Shown: piece by piece, positions 1 to 13,964 of the stretch
Layout of the letters: the number at the start of each line of letters is the position of its first letter
Position numbering within the stretch: position 1 is the stretch's first letter
NCBI GenBank assembly: GCA_037833965.1
Contig: AP031353.1
Span: 16,060,501-16,124,500 of the forward strand
DNA length: 64,000 nucleotides
Origin: Marchantia polymorpha subsp. ruderalis
Taxonomy: Eukaryota > Streptophyta > Marchantiopsida > Marchantiales > Marchantiaceae
Reading direction: 5' to 3'
The notes under the pieces: generated by a model
Told to the model about the DNA's origin: nothing
The model's input: only the letters and a program-made list of their open reading frames with translations
The model's database searches: none
Position numbers and translations under genes: made by a program

Positions 1-3000
1 TTTGGTTTTGTAAGCACCCCATTCCCATTCTTCGCCACGGAGGTCAAAGTCAGCCTGCGACAGAAGATCAAGCAACCAGGTTTCATAAGTTGCAGTATCA
101 CAATAACAATCCCTTAAAAATTCGTGTCTTGAAGTAAGAGGGATAAACTATACTTACATATGTATCGCCGTCTCCGCCGCCACTTGCTTCAAGAGTTCCA
201 TGCCATGCACCTCTCAACTCTGCCAAACCAGGAAGAGGAATGGACTCCGGAGTGCCCTCTGATGTAGTCGTTCCTTTACTCTGTCGCAGATACTGAAACA
301 CCCAGATAAACAGGAAGTCAGAAGGTAGTGTAGCTCTTAGCCTCAATTCAAAAAAAAAATGCAAACCAAGACATGTTTTGGTTTACAAACAAGATATAGA
401 GCGGCAAACCTCATATTAATCAGCGCGAAATAAAGAATGGGTAATACTGACCCCCATAAACATAAACTCTAAAGAAACTTTGTACAGGCTTCAGACTATT
501 ACATGATACAGAACAATGATCCGAACGAACACCACAGGGACTTTTCAATTGCAACAACACTTGCTATCAACTTATTAGGCTGGAAAGAAAGCCTAAAAGT
601 TACTGAGGCTAACTATAAACTGCCTGCGAAACATCGCCTTACCTCGAGATGATCCTTCAGAGTTTCCGCAGTGAACCCCACAGCTGATACGCTTTCCAGA
701 AACAGCTCCTGCATGGGGATAAGCAATCCAAGTCAGCTGCAACCTTTCAAATCCTTCACCTAGATTTCCAATATCGTTCAATTAACACAACTGAGATTTA
801 TTTACACCCTTTCTAAGTCAGGTTTAGCCATCCAACTTAAAAGGAGGAATCAAAGGCAACAAACGACGTATTCTTAGTCGTTGACAATAATGAAATATGG
901 CTTGAAGCAACACGTTGACAGAATGTTCTTTTGTAGAAACAGCTTATGAATGGGATGTACTGTAAGAATAGCGATACAATGGTCACTAAGAACTCACTTA
1001 ACTGTGGTACGCATGTACATACATATATTAAAGCAAAACCAAAAATCCAGCTGCACGGAGAAGACCTTCGGAAATTTGAAGTTACCTTTGACCTAGAAAC
1101 TACGGCTGGGTCGCTACTCCTCGAAAGAAGCCGGGCAACTGGCAGCATATCAGACACTTCAGCCTTGGGAACATCTAGCCTCAGCCGCCATCGCCCCATA
1201 GAGGTGATCATGTTGCCCAAATGCCCTGCCATGGCTTTCTCCCACATTCTTTCTTCCTTTCCTTTCTCTATAACTGTTCGATCACGTAACCCAGGAAGGA
1301 CATACTCTCCCTGCATTTCGTATCTACTATTTGCTTGCTCTAGAAGTAACTTGTCAAGAGTGATCTGCATATCGTGAAACGGACGTTTATCACAATAAGC
1401 TACATCAGACAAAACATATTTGCCATATCCAGAAAGAACTTAGAATGAACGAAACTTTATGTATTATGGATTACTGAGAGAAAACACACCACATCACCAG
1501 ACCATCGCGCATTGATATCAAGTGATTCTCCCTGTACACCACTACAACGGGGTCGACGAACCGATAGATTCCCTTGACCCCTCCGTTTCTGAAAATTTAG
1601 TGCAAGCTCCGCCTGATCACAAACCCACATAACGAAGTTAGGAAGAATTGTCCTGATACATCACGATGACTAACAAAGTTTGCATAGCAAGATGAGGGAC
1701 GACAAAAAATGGCAATCACAAGCTAAGTTGCTGGTACAATCAGCAATGCTGACATAGGTTCCTACAGAGGTCTCCTCGTGTTAGGTTTACAAAAGATCTG
1801 CATATAGACCATGCATCCCCTGAAGCTGCTTTCGAAGCTTGATCAGGGAGCTCACCTTTTGTACTGCACCTCGCAATGATGCGAGTTCCAGTTCATCAAG
1901 CTGCAAGTTACGTATCTGCAAAACAAAAACTAGAAATTTTCAGTATCTAACAAATACGAGCGTGCACACCTGCCACCGTGAAAGAAAACGATATACAGCA
2001 TAAGTGAAGAGAGGTCTTGAGTAGTTGAGTTTGTCGTGAGCCAACCTCCACTTTTGCTGAGTGGCCAGGCTGGAAGTGCAGGTCAGTGCGAAGTTGACCC
2101 CTCAATAAAGAGAACGAGGCGCCTTCTCCAAATGGTTCAAAGAAGGAATCTTGAGCCGGCGCAGTACCAACTGGGTGTTTTGATACCACAACGTGGAGAT
2201 GTTCATCAGGCCTCCCTGATGTATGTACCTGAAAAGAACTTCTGTGTTTAGCTCCTCCATGTTTGCTAACACAACAACCCATCAATTATTCAGGAGGTAA
2301 CAGATACATCGGCAACGTATGGTCTTGGATAAAAATTCAGAACATAGTCGGAAACTTGCAACACATCACCTGATGGGTATACCTGTCACTTGGTACATGA
2401 AGCACACTTTTACCTTGAAGCTGGTTGGAGATATTTCCAAAGAACCATTCAACTGAGGAGCCACAAGTAGCTGATTCAGTTTCACGCCCGATAGTGAAAT
2501 CTCGCCCTTTAGGCCGGGAATTCCATTTCCTGAAATTCCAGGACGATAATTTGCTTCTACTCCAGAAGACGATCCCACAGCCTCATCATACTCTGACTTT
2601 GGCACATGCCCGTTGAACTTGACTTTGCCCGTCACTTTCATGTGGGAAGAAGGTGTAAGAGGTGATCTCACAGGAGACATGCCCATTACGTCGAAACCCC
2701 GTAGTCGCAGGTCTAGATCAAGGCCTTCGATGGTAGGTGGTGGAGCAGGCTTGTACTCAAAGATTCTGGTTCTGTTAGGTTCAATTGGAGGGTGCAAGGT
2801 GTGTAGTTTAGATGAAAGATCGTATGTGAAAGCAGAAGAGTTGAGAACTATTGCTTCGCGAGAAATATGCACGTCACCATGCGCTCCACTGAAAGAACCT
2901 TGCGCTTCTGGTGTGTTCCACTTGATGTCGAAGACCCTGAAAACAAAACTCGGTTGTCAGATGAGCTATAGACTACTGTTCAAATCCCAGAAAGAGATAC

Positions 3001-6000
3001 ACCCGATCACCACTCGAAAACCGAAATCCCAAAACCTCAAGAGACATATCTGACGGCATTTGTATGTATCTAATCAGCAAAGTCTCTTGTAAATAGGATT
3101 GGAAGCAGTGTGTACAAAGACGAAAGGCCAACACCAATACAAAAAAGAGGAGCATGTGTAGATTACGGCATCAGAATGGATCCTCGAATCTTCGCTTCGT
3201 TATGCATAGTTCCAAAAGTATTAGGGGGGATTTCAACTCCACTTGGAATATAGAACCGAAGTAAAGGATCTGTTGCAACTTGTCCCGAGCAGTCGATACT
3301 CACTGCTGATGGGTCGAGTTCTCCCTGTTCAAAAAACAACTTATTGTGAGATTGTGCAAAGATACCCGCTGACATCTTTACAGTTACGAACACCATAACA
3401 GCTGCTGGTCATTCAGAAGTATGTTATGCACGGAATTTTGTGCGACCAGATAAAAACAAAGTTTCGTCTACAATTCGACTGCTCGAAATTTCATCAACAC
3501 AATTCGTTTGCACTTCTGGCTTCACTCACTTCCGGACAAATCCACAGATTGCCACCGCCGCGTATCTCGCCACCACCAACCGGCACTGCTTTTACTCCAT
3601 ATAGTTCAGCCATCTGCAAATGAACAATGAGAACCAGACCAAAGGTTACGGCCTCGTGACCTAAATGGAATAGGATTCTCTCATAATGCGGCTTCGACGA
3701 TGGCCTTCCTCAACTTATGTTCTTCCTCAAAAGGAAATTTTCAAGCAAATGGTTTAAAATTCCTTCTGCATCAGTCTTCGCCAATTGGAGGAATAAACTG
3801 TATAACTTAGATCGGCAGGTTAAGTGCCAGAAATACTGCAGCAAGTCTGACACGGATAAATAAGACGAGAGTGTCGGAAGAGGAGTGCTAGGACACAGAT
3901 ATAGCGCGGTCAAGTTGCTGGAACGTAGGCTCCATCAAAGTGTCGAGGAAAGTGAAGCCTATACAGCCAATAGGCCTCAGATGAGTAGATCTGCTTACAC
4001 AATTATCGGTGTTGAAGGTGAAGCTTGCAGACGCCGATGTAAATGGTATGCGATCGTAAGCGGCTACTGCCCCAACAGCATGATTATCTTTGATCGCGGT
4101 TACTGCGGTTGAAGCGGGAGACTCATAGACCAATGGCAAATGTTTCCCAGATACTTCAGCAGTACCCTCAAAGATAGGAGCATCCAAAGGACCTCGGCAA
4201 TGTACAACTGCTTTCAATGCCCCTGCCAGCTACAGAACCAAAAGAAAAAAAATTTATCAGTTGACCTCTTTGTGGAGGTAATGCTTGGTGTTGGATGTAC
4301 TTATAAGTTAAGTTGTGGCTCATTTGAACAGCCTGAGGTAACAAAGCCAAGAGCGACAATACAGCGCTCAACGTGAAACCCAATGTCTTGAAAACCTCTG
4401 ATAATTTTCGCGTTATGGAAAAGATCAATTGCACCATAAAGTTTGTCGTAGGTAATTGGTTGCACGCGTATGAGTGACAAACAACATGATTTATATCGGC
4501 GACGAAAATGATACGTGTGGATCTCTTTAAAACTTTACAAATATATCAACAAACGCGTGTATTAAAACAACAGTAAATTCTTCGAACAGTCGAACAACGT
4601 AGAATGGTTGGCCTTAACTCCATCGCTCGAATGAACCAGCATCCCACAACAATGACGCCTTTGGAGTAAAGCTAATCGACAACTCAATATGCCAATTAAA
4701 ATCAACATACAGAAATAAAGTAAGGCTTACAGGATATGGAGGAGGTTGAGCCTTGAGTGTTCTCATGAGAGCATTGGCTTCCACACCGGCAACCTGTACC
4801 CAATCAACCCCAAGACAATTAAATGATGCTTCGGTGTATCAATTGTCGAAAAGCACTGCAGTCATGCTGAAGCTTATTGTTACTATTCTTCATCACACAA
4901 ACAGACTGGATCATGAGTGATACACTAAAAAAAAAGGCAACACATTTGGACGCATGCTTAATCCTGCTGAAATTACTAAGAGATTGTAATACAGACCTGA
5001 CAGCTGAGACGATACTCTCCCTCATCAGGGTTCAAGTCCATATCTCCAGAGACTTGCAAAGGAATTGCGCCGTACAAGCCTGAAGTATTATGGAAAAATA
5101 ATCTTTGTCCTTGGAAAAAAAGAGTTCCATTTACTCCCTGTATCGCATTCCACAAACCAGGATAAGATACTCTACCTGAATATGACTTTGGAAGTATCGA
5201 GAGTTCAAGCTCCATGCAAAAATGAGGTATTTTATGGATGATTCATCCTTGTAAGCTCGTCAAGGTCGATCTAGCAATGCATATCTGGAGACTGACACAG
5301 GTAATCCATATATCTTCGCTATGAACACTTCCAACGATCTTTGTCACAAACAAACTCAAAATGCATCATGAGCAAGACAGCACATGAAACACAGCTTTAT
5401 ATACCTTGAATGGCGCAGGGGCATCCCAAATGGAAAAATCAAGCCCCTTTATGTCCACACGACCCCCAAAATTGGGAAACTGATCATCTTTCAGCATCCA
5501 CGCATGAACCTACATCAAGGAGGAAAACTTGTTTCAACTTCTAAACAAACATCCTTCAATGCAAAAAGACTAAGTTGAATGTTACAAGTAGACAGACACT
5601 CGTAGTAACTCTCCAGGCTTACCTCCCCATTTGCCCTGCCCCCAGTCCAGTCCAAGGGCACTTCCAAGAGCTTCTCAAACAGCTGTCGTCAAAGACAAGA
5701 ACTACCAAGTCAGAAGAAAGCACAGACTTTAGTCAGTCTTAACACCAGAATTTGCACTTGCCGGCACTACAATGATAACGGAGATTGTTTTCAACTTTTA
5801 ACCTAGCCAAAAGCAAACAATTTACACTCTAGAATGACAGTTGCAGATCCACTCGCCACAATAAAACCAGAAGGATTCGACTTAAAACGTGTCCTCTGAA
5901 TTGGGTGGCATTACCCAGACAAATATGGCCACATCGAGAATCATCTACTGACCGGAGCATACAGATTGCGAGCTCGAACTTTCAGGTGCCACTCCTGCTT

Positions 6001-8982
6001 TGCGAGATCAACAGCCACTTTCACAAATATCTTTCCTCCATCGCCCTTTATGTTCTCTGTTCTCCATTCTTTTGGGTTACCAGTTACCCGAACATTGATT
6101 TGATCATAGCTGTTTCCGAACTTTACTACTCCGGCTGCCTTTTCCATAATTCTGCCACCACGATCATGTCAATAACCAATGTACCAAAATGCTTCACGAA
6201 ACTTCAAAAAACCTGTGTGAAGACCAATTCCTGAGGTGCAGAACCAAATACTTTTGAAGCATGACAGCACCACTAGGGTGATTGTGTTCATCATGGTGTG
6301 TGGTAAGTTTGTTTAACTCTCAACTGCAATTGTAGTCCTGAACGAAACAAGGTGAAGACTCTTCTAGCAAACTCAAAAAATCCAACCTTCTATATCATAC
6401 CGGGGCTCACGATCTCCATAAGCTAGCAGCATGAGACTGCCCTCCTTGAAGTATACAGAGTTAAGAGCCACTAGCGGCCTACGCGGCGAATCCACATTGG
6501 TAGCCCTTGAATTTGGTTTCTCACTGCCTCCAATGTCATCATCTGTCTCCGCCTGCCTTATGTGCGCGTCCTCTCGGTTGAGAGACCTGTCGACTTGGTG
6601 TGGCTCTCGACAGACTTCCTTCTCAAATAGAAAGTCGCTCTGGAGCGTAGACGAGTTAGGCTCATTCTCAGCAGTGAATGGACCAGGCGAACTGGCAGCT
6701 TCTCTGTATGGTTCTTTGAAACTAGCGAAGTGTATGTGCTTCTCTGTGATACCAGATGGCAAGTCTCCAACGTCCCCTTCAGAATTGGAACGTGGGTCAG
6801 TCTGTATTGTGTGGTGAGAAGAAATCGGATCCAATACATCCTTTTCATCAAAGATAATATCGCTTGGGGACTGGACATTGCTCAGCTCTTCTTGATCCTC
6901 AGAAGTCACAAGAGAATTCAAGTCTCCCGAAACTCCCTCGTTAGAACTTCCAAACAACTGCACATTCCCACCAAGCTGATCGGTATTAAAGTCGGCTGAC
7001 TCCATGCCAGAAATCGATGCCTTACTAATTTGATCTCTGATGGCTTCCTGCCGATCCCGTACGGCCTGTACTAGAAGCTCTTTCACGATTTCTTCTGTCG
7101 TCATGGAGCATCCCTCCTCAGTGTCTGACCGATTGTCCACAACTGCATTCTTACAACTTGTTACATCGTCCTGTTTCTTCTCTGAAGACTCTAAATCAAC
7201 TCCAACTTGTCTGTCTAAACCCGCGAGTCTCCTTCCCAACGATTTACGCCAGTGCTGCCTGCCACCATATCTCCTAAAACTCACATGCTCAGCCTGGCTC
7301 TTTTGCTTCCATAGTGAATGTTCGACATGTAGCAGAGGTTTATCCAATGAAGCTCTAGCTTTCCCTTCGAGCTTTCTTTGTTGCCTGGCGCCCAGGGCAC
7401 TAGATAGGGACAGCGAAGGTCGATTACCACTTGAGAATATTCCTCTGTAACCATCCACTATGGGTGTGTCAGGACTGACAATAGGAGGGAGCTTGATTGC
7501 TTTGGAACTTTGCTCAGGGGGAAGTAGAATTTCATTTGCTGCACTCCAGGCCATCTTCATCTGATCGTTCGCGTCATTGTCTTTCACAAGATTCACATCA
7601 CTGGAATTTTCAAGAGCACCGCTTCCTCCGCCTTTCATTTCTGGAGACTGCGACCGGTCCAACCTTTCAAAATAAGCTCGCGCTGCTGCACCGCTTCTTT
7701 CAAGATTCTTGTTCTGCAAAGCGACCTTTGTCATAGGTTTGATTCCTTGGTTAGTCCACCGTCGAAGCACTCTGCGTTTGACTGGCTTCAGCATGTTGGT
7801 GTCCAACCAAACCTTAGCTCCAATTATACTGTTCTTCCATTCATTCAAACTGTTGAGTTCTTCGCTCTCGTTCAATCTCTCCTCAACGTGTTGTCCTGCC
7901 TTTATTCCATCCACTTCACCTAGATAATTCGAACTCGTATCTATTCCATCCTCGTTCTCGGAGTCTTCCACGTCTATCGGCTGATCCTTACTCTGCTTGT
8001 CAACCGTGGACTGGACTTTATATGCTACGAGCATACTGGACTTGGTAGAAGAGACTCTTTTACTATCACTCTCTGCACCTACTCTAGCGAGTCTGTACCC
8101 GCTGAGTGCAGCCTCTCTTGCCGCTTGATTGCGAATTATCGTAAATTTCTGCCCCTGCTGCTCTCGAGATAGCCGTCTAACCTGTGTTCGGGAGTCCAGA
8201 TTCACTTCAGAGCTGTGCCGCATTTTTTTCTTTTCATCTGCTGTAAGCGGAATTCCGAGCCAAGTCCAATCCTCCTTCTGAGAAACGAGCAGATGGGGTT
8301 GAGCTAGTACGGCGTCCACAACAAGCTGCCCTCTGCGAAGACTCGCAAGAGGGAGAACTCTGATCTCCACACCAGGAATCTCCCCACACGAGAATTCATC
8401 CTCATGCGTACCGACTGAACATGGTCCGAGCGTTAGCCCTAACGGAGAGAGACTCTGCACTTTTCCCAACTCGATTTCTCTGCCGAAGTACTCCCCAACC
8501 ATGGCTGCGACAGGAGGTAAGAATGTGGTCTCGATGTAAGCCTGAGCTTTGGCCTGCCCATACAGAGCTCCACCTCCCATTAACAATACAGCGGCCACCC
8601 ACGCGGATTTTTGTAAAAGATTTGTGCTCTGTTTTTGGACCCACGAATGCTTGACCGAGGAAGTTTCAGCACCATTTTGAGGCTCCGGGGTGTGGGGGTC
8701 CTTCTGCCCCCACTTACGGCCATTGATGAAAAATCGGGTAAATGCCTGGCTCCGGTGGTTGTAAGGTGGCCGGAGGGGGATAGTGGAACTTGTATTCAAA
8801 CGAGAAGCGAGAGTCGGCAAATCTCCTGTGAAAAATGGCTTTTGAAATTTCTGCCATCGCGCAGACCCGACGTCCCGTGAATGGCTGGTGCTGGCCCCAG
8901 CCTTGGCCCCGATAGCGTTATGAGCACCTTGCGATGACAGCACCACGTTTGAGCTGCTCCCAAGGGACACCGAAGCTTGCAT
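1..8982 (-). CDS. TIC236: TIC236/SSG4-type chloroplast inner-envelope translocon protein (5' part, spliced)
   Basis: Encodes a plant relative of bacterial TamB (DUF490 family). In Arabidopsis TIC236 is anchored in the inner envelope and bridges the TIC and TOC translocons; the rice orthologue is SSG4. I assembled 17 coding exons whose phases all agree: 8982-6401, 6151-5953, 5682-5623, 5509-5405, 5137-4997, 4793-4731, 4229-3999, 3613-3530, 3324-3167, 2936-2414, 2228-2046, 1915-1856, 1612-1490, 1364-1086, 708-643, 292-158 and 54-1. This gives about 1682 residues; Arabidopsis TIC236 has about 2170, so the C-terminal DUF490 end lies outside the window. Residues 1 to about 95 are Ser/Thr/basic-rich like a transit peptide, a hydrophobic segment lies near 126-142, and a conserved block follows at about 148-250. 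A long variable linker comes next, then conserved stretches such as FDIKW, LPGLAELRG and EEWEWG. The ATG has an in-frame TAA just upstream (8992-8994). The intron 2 donor is read as GTCAGT, slightly atypical. No break is seen. Confidence 0.93.
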
Positions 8983-10205
8983 CCTGCATAATTACCAGAA
9001 TAAACCCTGCTGATTCGCCAAATTCCAGAAAAATCTATCAGCCCTGCTCCGAATTGAAATCCACTCGCCTGTCTCCAGAATCCTGCTCAGAACGCAACCC
9101 CCGGCGACCAGCGCTTTCCAAACCTACATTTCTAATCACAACTCTTCCACCCAAGCGGTACAAAATTGCCCACCTCCACAGAAAATCCCGCCCTCCTCCC
9201 GGACACAAACAATCGGCCCTGCAAAACGTCCTCAGCCTGCATTTCCTCACCCTCGCCCAAATTCAACAACCATCCCTTCCGTTTCTGCCTGTCCACCCCA
9301 GCCCAAAATCCTCAGCTACAAATTCTCCCACAAGAGAATCAAAATTCGTCGCTACACGCGACGAAAGGCTACAAAATTCCGACTGCACGACACCTGCTGC
9401 CGATGGAGGGAGCAACCGAGCGGCAGAAGAAGCAGCGACGGGAGCCACAGAAACGAGAAGGAAACCCATGCCATGCCATGCCACGCCACGCCACGCTCTG
9501 CTGCTTGCGCTACGCTGGAAACGGCCCAACGCACTCTACTCTACTGCCGAATCTGCTCCTCGCCTTGCCACAAGCGATGGATGACGGAGGTTCTGTCGGA
9601 TGCTCCTGCCACTGCTCTGCTCGTCCCGTCGAGATCCTGCGGTCGCAGCCGAGTGCAGCCTTCTGGTCTTGTCTCTTCTCCCGCTGACCGCGAGTTTCAA
9701 ATAACGCCACATGACACAGCGCACGCTCCTGCTGCTGCCGTACGGGGACGGAATGGAAGGTGAGGCCCGTGCGGTCAGCGAAAGACGGTGAAGGGCGAAC
9801 GCGAGGCGAGCTGGTGAAAGGCCTTCCCCGGCTCTGACGCCCGTCGACTCCTCTCGGTCAGGGTCAACTTCTACCGTCCCCCGTATACAGTGCAGTACAT
9901 ACTTGTACCTGCCTACCGCCTCCCTCCCGCTACCCGCCCGCCCTCGTTCAACGCTACGTTTCGAGCTTTCCGGCTGCCACCGTCATCTCCTCTCGCTTTC
10001 CTTCGTCTCCCGCACGACTCCCTCCCGCCGATCTCCTTGCCGTCGATGGGTGGGTCCCACCCTCCATCACCGTTGGAAGCTTAGATGTTGCCGATCTCTT
10101 TCCAATTCTGGGCGAAGATTCGCGGTGAGGTTTGGTTCGGTTCTTCTTAATATAGACGTCCAGTTAGTTGTCCGTGGAAAGCAAGGGGGCCCCATGAACT
10201 GCGCT
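8983..10205 (-). promoter_or_regulatory. 5' leader and presumed promoter region of the TIC236 gene
   Basis: This is GC-rich, pyrimidine-biased unique sequence directly upstream of the TIC236 start codon. It contains a CCATG/CCACG microrepeat near 9468-9495 and several short open frames on both strands that have no recognisable domains; I treat these as chance. A 5'-UTR intron cannot be excluded. I could not fix a TATA box or transcription start. Composition changes sharply to AT-rich DNA at about 10,205. Confidence 0.4.
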
Positions 10206-10209
10206 CTTT

Positions 10210-10240
10210 AATCAATTCTTATGTATAATAAGAATTGATT
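10210..10240. repeat. Perfect inverted repeat (13-bp arms, 5-nt spacer)
   Basis: The left arm at 10210-10222 (AATCAATTCTTAT) is the exact reverse complement of 10228-10240, with spacer GTATA. It sits within a few bases of the switch from the GC-rich TIC236 upstream region to an 8-kb AT-rich tract. It may be the scar or end of an insertion, but I saw no target-site duplication. Confidence 0.8.
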
Positions 10241-13200
10241 CGTGAGTTGTGTTTTCGGACCATAGAAAATGTGGGATTTATGGCTGCTAAGTAAAATAGA
10301 ACAAAGATCAACATACATCTTCTCTCACTGTCCTTACTTTTCGTAGTGGGGCTACGTATAAAAAGGTAACCAAACAAATTCTGACAAATCATATCTGACT
10401 TGAAATGAACCAAGGGCTTCAATGGGATATTTATCATCGTGGGTGAAAGGCGTAAAAGTATAGAGTTTACTCAAAGGAATTAAACTGATATCTATGTTCT
10501 TCATCATGATCAATGATACGGCACTAAATCCCAATCAGAATGATCGTCTGGCTTGACCCGAATAGTACCATGTGTGGCCGTGCATACACTGGACAATATG
10601 AAGCGGTGTACATGATTGGCAAAATCTAGTATGTGAATCTATATATGTAAAATTAGCTTTCTAATCTATTTCTCTCTCTCACTTTACTTATATATTTAAA
10701 GCATAGCATTACATCTAATCCATCTATAAAACACGTAAAAGTTTCACGATTTGCTAATATCATAAACACTTCAAATACAATAATTGAACATTTTGATTGT
10801 ACAAACGTGTTAAGATTATAAATATGAGCCAAGATGATTTTTTGAACGTTTTAAAAGGTTATACTTTGTAAGAATATATTTTCAATGGCTATCTGGTGAT
10901 CCACCAATTTTGGAATTTAAGGTTGCGAAAATATGTGTTTTCGTTATGTTATATTTGTGCTCTATAACCATACAAATTCAAATAAATGTTTAGTGATGAG
11001 TACGTAGACACCATATGTTCATGAAAAGCTACCAAACCTCTTCATCTTTAGAATACGAACAAAAAATAGGCTTATAAACGAACGAAGATGACGATTATCC
11101 CTCGACATAATGATAGAAAATATGTCATACTTAAAGCAACATAAAAAAGCCCACACACTAGATCAGCATCCAACAAATTATCATATTCTTATTTTTATAT
11201 GAATTACATTAACTGTGATTTGCTTACATTGAAATCATGTTGGAGAATTATAGATACATATTGATTTTAACTCAGGATTATTCTCATAAATATTGAAATA
11301 AGTGCAGATAGCGTACAATTTCAAACTACGCAAATTAAGTAAAAAGCTGTATGATACAAATAACTTACAGATTTTCACGTTTTGTAAGTGAAATAATTTT
11401 CTTTATATTATATGTAAAAAAACATGATTTTCACAACACAGAATTATATTTCAATTCTATCAAGTTATCTTTTATTTGTATCTTTCAAATGTAATGCATG
11501 TGAATTGAGCTGTAATGTCAAAACAAAGATGTAAGAAATAAAGGTAATTTTGAGCAGCTATAATTGATATTTTGATCGCCAATTGAATCATGTAAATTTT
11601 GTGTATCTAGTACAATAAATGTTCAGCAATAAATATGTTGTCTTTCTGTCACATCAAATATCATATTTATCTTTAATTTATCAATCTTTATATTATTCTT
11701 GTTGAAATTTTAATCAACATAAGAGACATAACTTTTGTAATTAAATGTGATATTGATAATCAGTAATAAAGATTTTCATACACATTCATAAACATAATTA
11801 AAATTCTATTTATTAAAAAAAACATATTTTCACAATATACCTACAAAATGAGTCATATAATCAAAATGTGTGCACATTCAATGCAAATTTAATTTCTTAA
11901 ATAATATATTTGCACTTATATCTTCACGTACTGAAATTAATGTTTGATGGCATAGATTACAACACATATTACTACTAACATGTTTTAATTAATTTATTTA
12001 ATTTATATTTGATCATATCTCATACTATTTACTTGGTTTCAACTAAGCTTGTGATTTTTAAAATAAAACGTTTAAAGAAAAATGTATCTTGTGAAATTAA
12101 ATAAACAGATAATATATTATTAGAAGAATTATATATTGTTATATAATTAATTATTATTTTGAAATATACTTCAATACATCTAGAATATAATAATTGTGTT
12201 GATTAACATCAATTAAATACTAATATATACTATAATAAATTAGTAATAAATTGTATTTAAATTGCTTTTATATAATCATTCAATATTCACAAGCAACAAC
12301 ATGAATAACTCATCATAAATTTTGCCTCACAATATTCAGTATATTACTTTTTGAATTTCGGAAATCTAGTTAGTGAATTGTAAAAACAAATTCAATACTA
12401 ACATTTATTAAAAAACATTCAATTTATTGCAATAAATCATTGCATCGTAAAATTTATGTAATCTTATGGAACTGAATTCATTATATATCATGAAAATTTT
12501 GTGTATTGATTGAAAATTTTATTTTTGCTCATTTTTTGAAAATGTTGTTTTTACAAATCGTGTTTTAATGTTAGTATTTTATCATAATCATTTTTTATGA
12601 TCAATAATAAGAAAGTATTTTTTATAATGTTGTTAATAAAAAATGATACATGCTTTTGAATTTAATCAAATGGTTGAAAATATGATAAAATTGACATGTT
12701 GATGTTAATATATGTTGGTCGTTTATGAATCCTATGTGTAATCTGAATTATAAAATGAAAATTGTTGATTTTTTTTTCTAAAGTTAACAATTTCAACATA
12801 GCTAATGAAATATGAACTATACATTCAAATTTGAAGTATTTTATTATAAGATTAAAATTTTGGTTAATCATTTTCATTGTATCTGACATATAGTTATAAA
12901 ACATTTCATAAATATTATTGAGACATTTGAACCTAAATCATCGATGTTGCAATATTGGACAAATATTTACAATGTAAAATAGAAAACGAGCATGAACATT
13001 TTGATATCATGTGATTGCTTTGTACAAAAGTTGCATATTGAATGTTTTATGTTGCCATGACATGAACTATAGAGTTTATGAGTATACCCTACATTTGTCT
13101 AAGCACACGAGAAAACAATTTTAGCTATAAATGAAGTCTATTTTTTTTTTATATTATACATACATATAGAAAAAACTATGTGTGTTTATTTCACATATGT

Positions 13201-13964
13201 CAACATTATTGTTTGAAACTTGTAATGAGATACAACTAAGTTACTTCGAGCATCTAAAATCTCATTCTATGTTGCATAAAATATGAATCGATATCCAAAA
13301 TCTTTATAATTCTACCATTTACTAGTAGTTTTATAGATCTCTTCAAACAAATTGTCAATCTTCATTTAATTACAACATGTAATTTTCAACTTCAAAAATA
13401 TGTTTCAAATATTTTCTTCATCTATCTTTTGGATTTAGGGAAAAAATTGAACGCAATAATTAAACACATTATTAAATTCAAATTTTATAAATTGATTCCA
13501 AAATGTTTTCATGAAAATATAATGCTTTGTTGTTTAATTTTCAATTGTAAAATTATTGTTTGAAGGAAAAAATTACTTGATGGAAACCTACAAAACTCAA
13601 AATACTTGTTGGATGTCAACATCATTTATCTTAGTCATCGGTATTTTTCAATCCTAGCGTCACCTATGTTTCCATAGTTTTTATAACTGCTTTGCCCACA
13701 CATCCAATATCCATGTTTTTAACTCAATTTTCCGCATTCAACGATATCTTGTGATACGATGGGTAGAGAAAATTAAAATTTAATGCACTAGCTTGTGTCA
13801 TATATGAAAAAACAAATATGATATATACAAATTCCATGCTTTGGATTCATGCAACACTTTCAGAGTGTATTAGGGAGCTATTACCATAAACTATAATTAT
13901 CAACTTGCCACATATCAATGCTTCAAAACTCCTTGATGTAGTGATATTTAGCTTACAATCCATA
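10241..13964. other. AT-rich intergenic tract without recognisable genes
   Basis: This stretch is very AT-rich and low in complexity. The only long open frame (12662-12904, minus) consists of AT-rich codons and resembles no family I know. It probably represents decayed repeats or heterochromatin-like spacer. I see no RNA gene. Confidence 0.6.

Noticed and set aside
6431..8654. Plus-strand open frames opposite TIC236 exon 1 (for example 7040-7450)
   Set aside because: They are antisense shadows of a long, GC-balanced coding exon; none has a domain.
8934..9763. Several overlapping plus and minus open frames of 60-216 codons upstream of TIC236
   Set aside because: All six frames are open because of GC and pyrimidine bias; they lie in the leader/promoter and show no domain.
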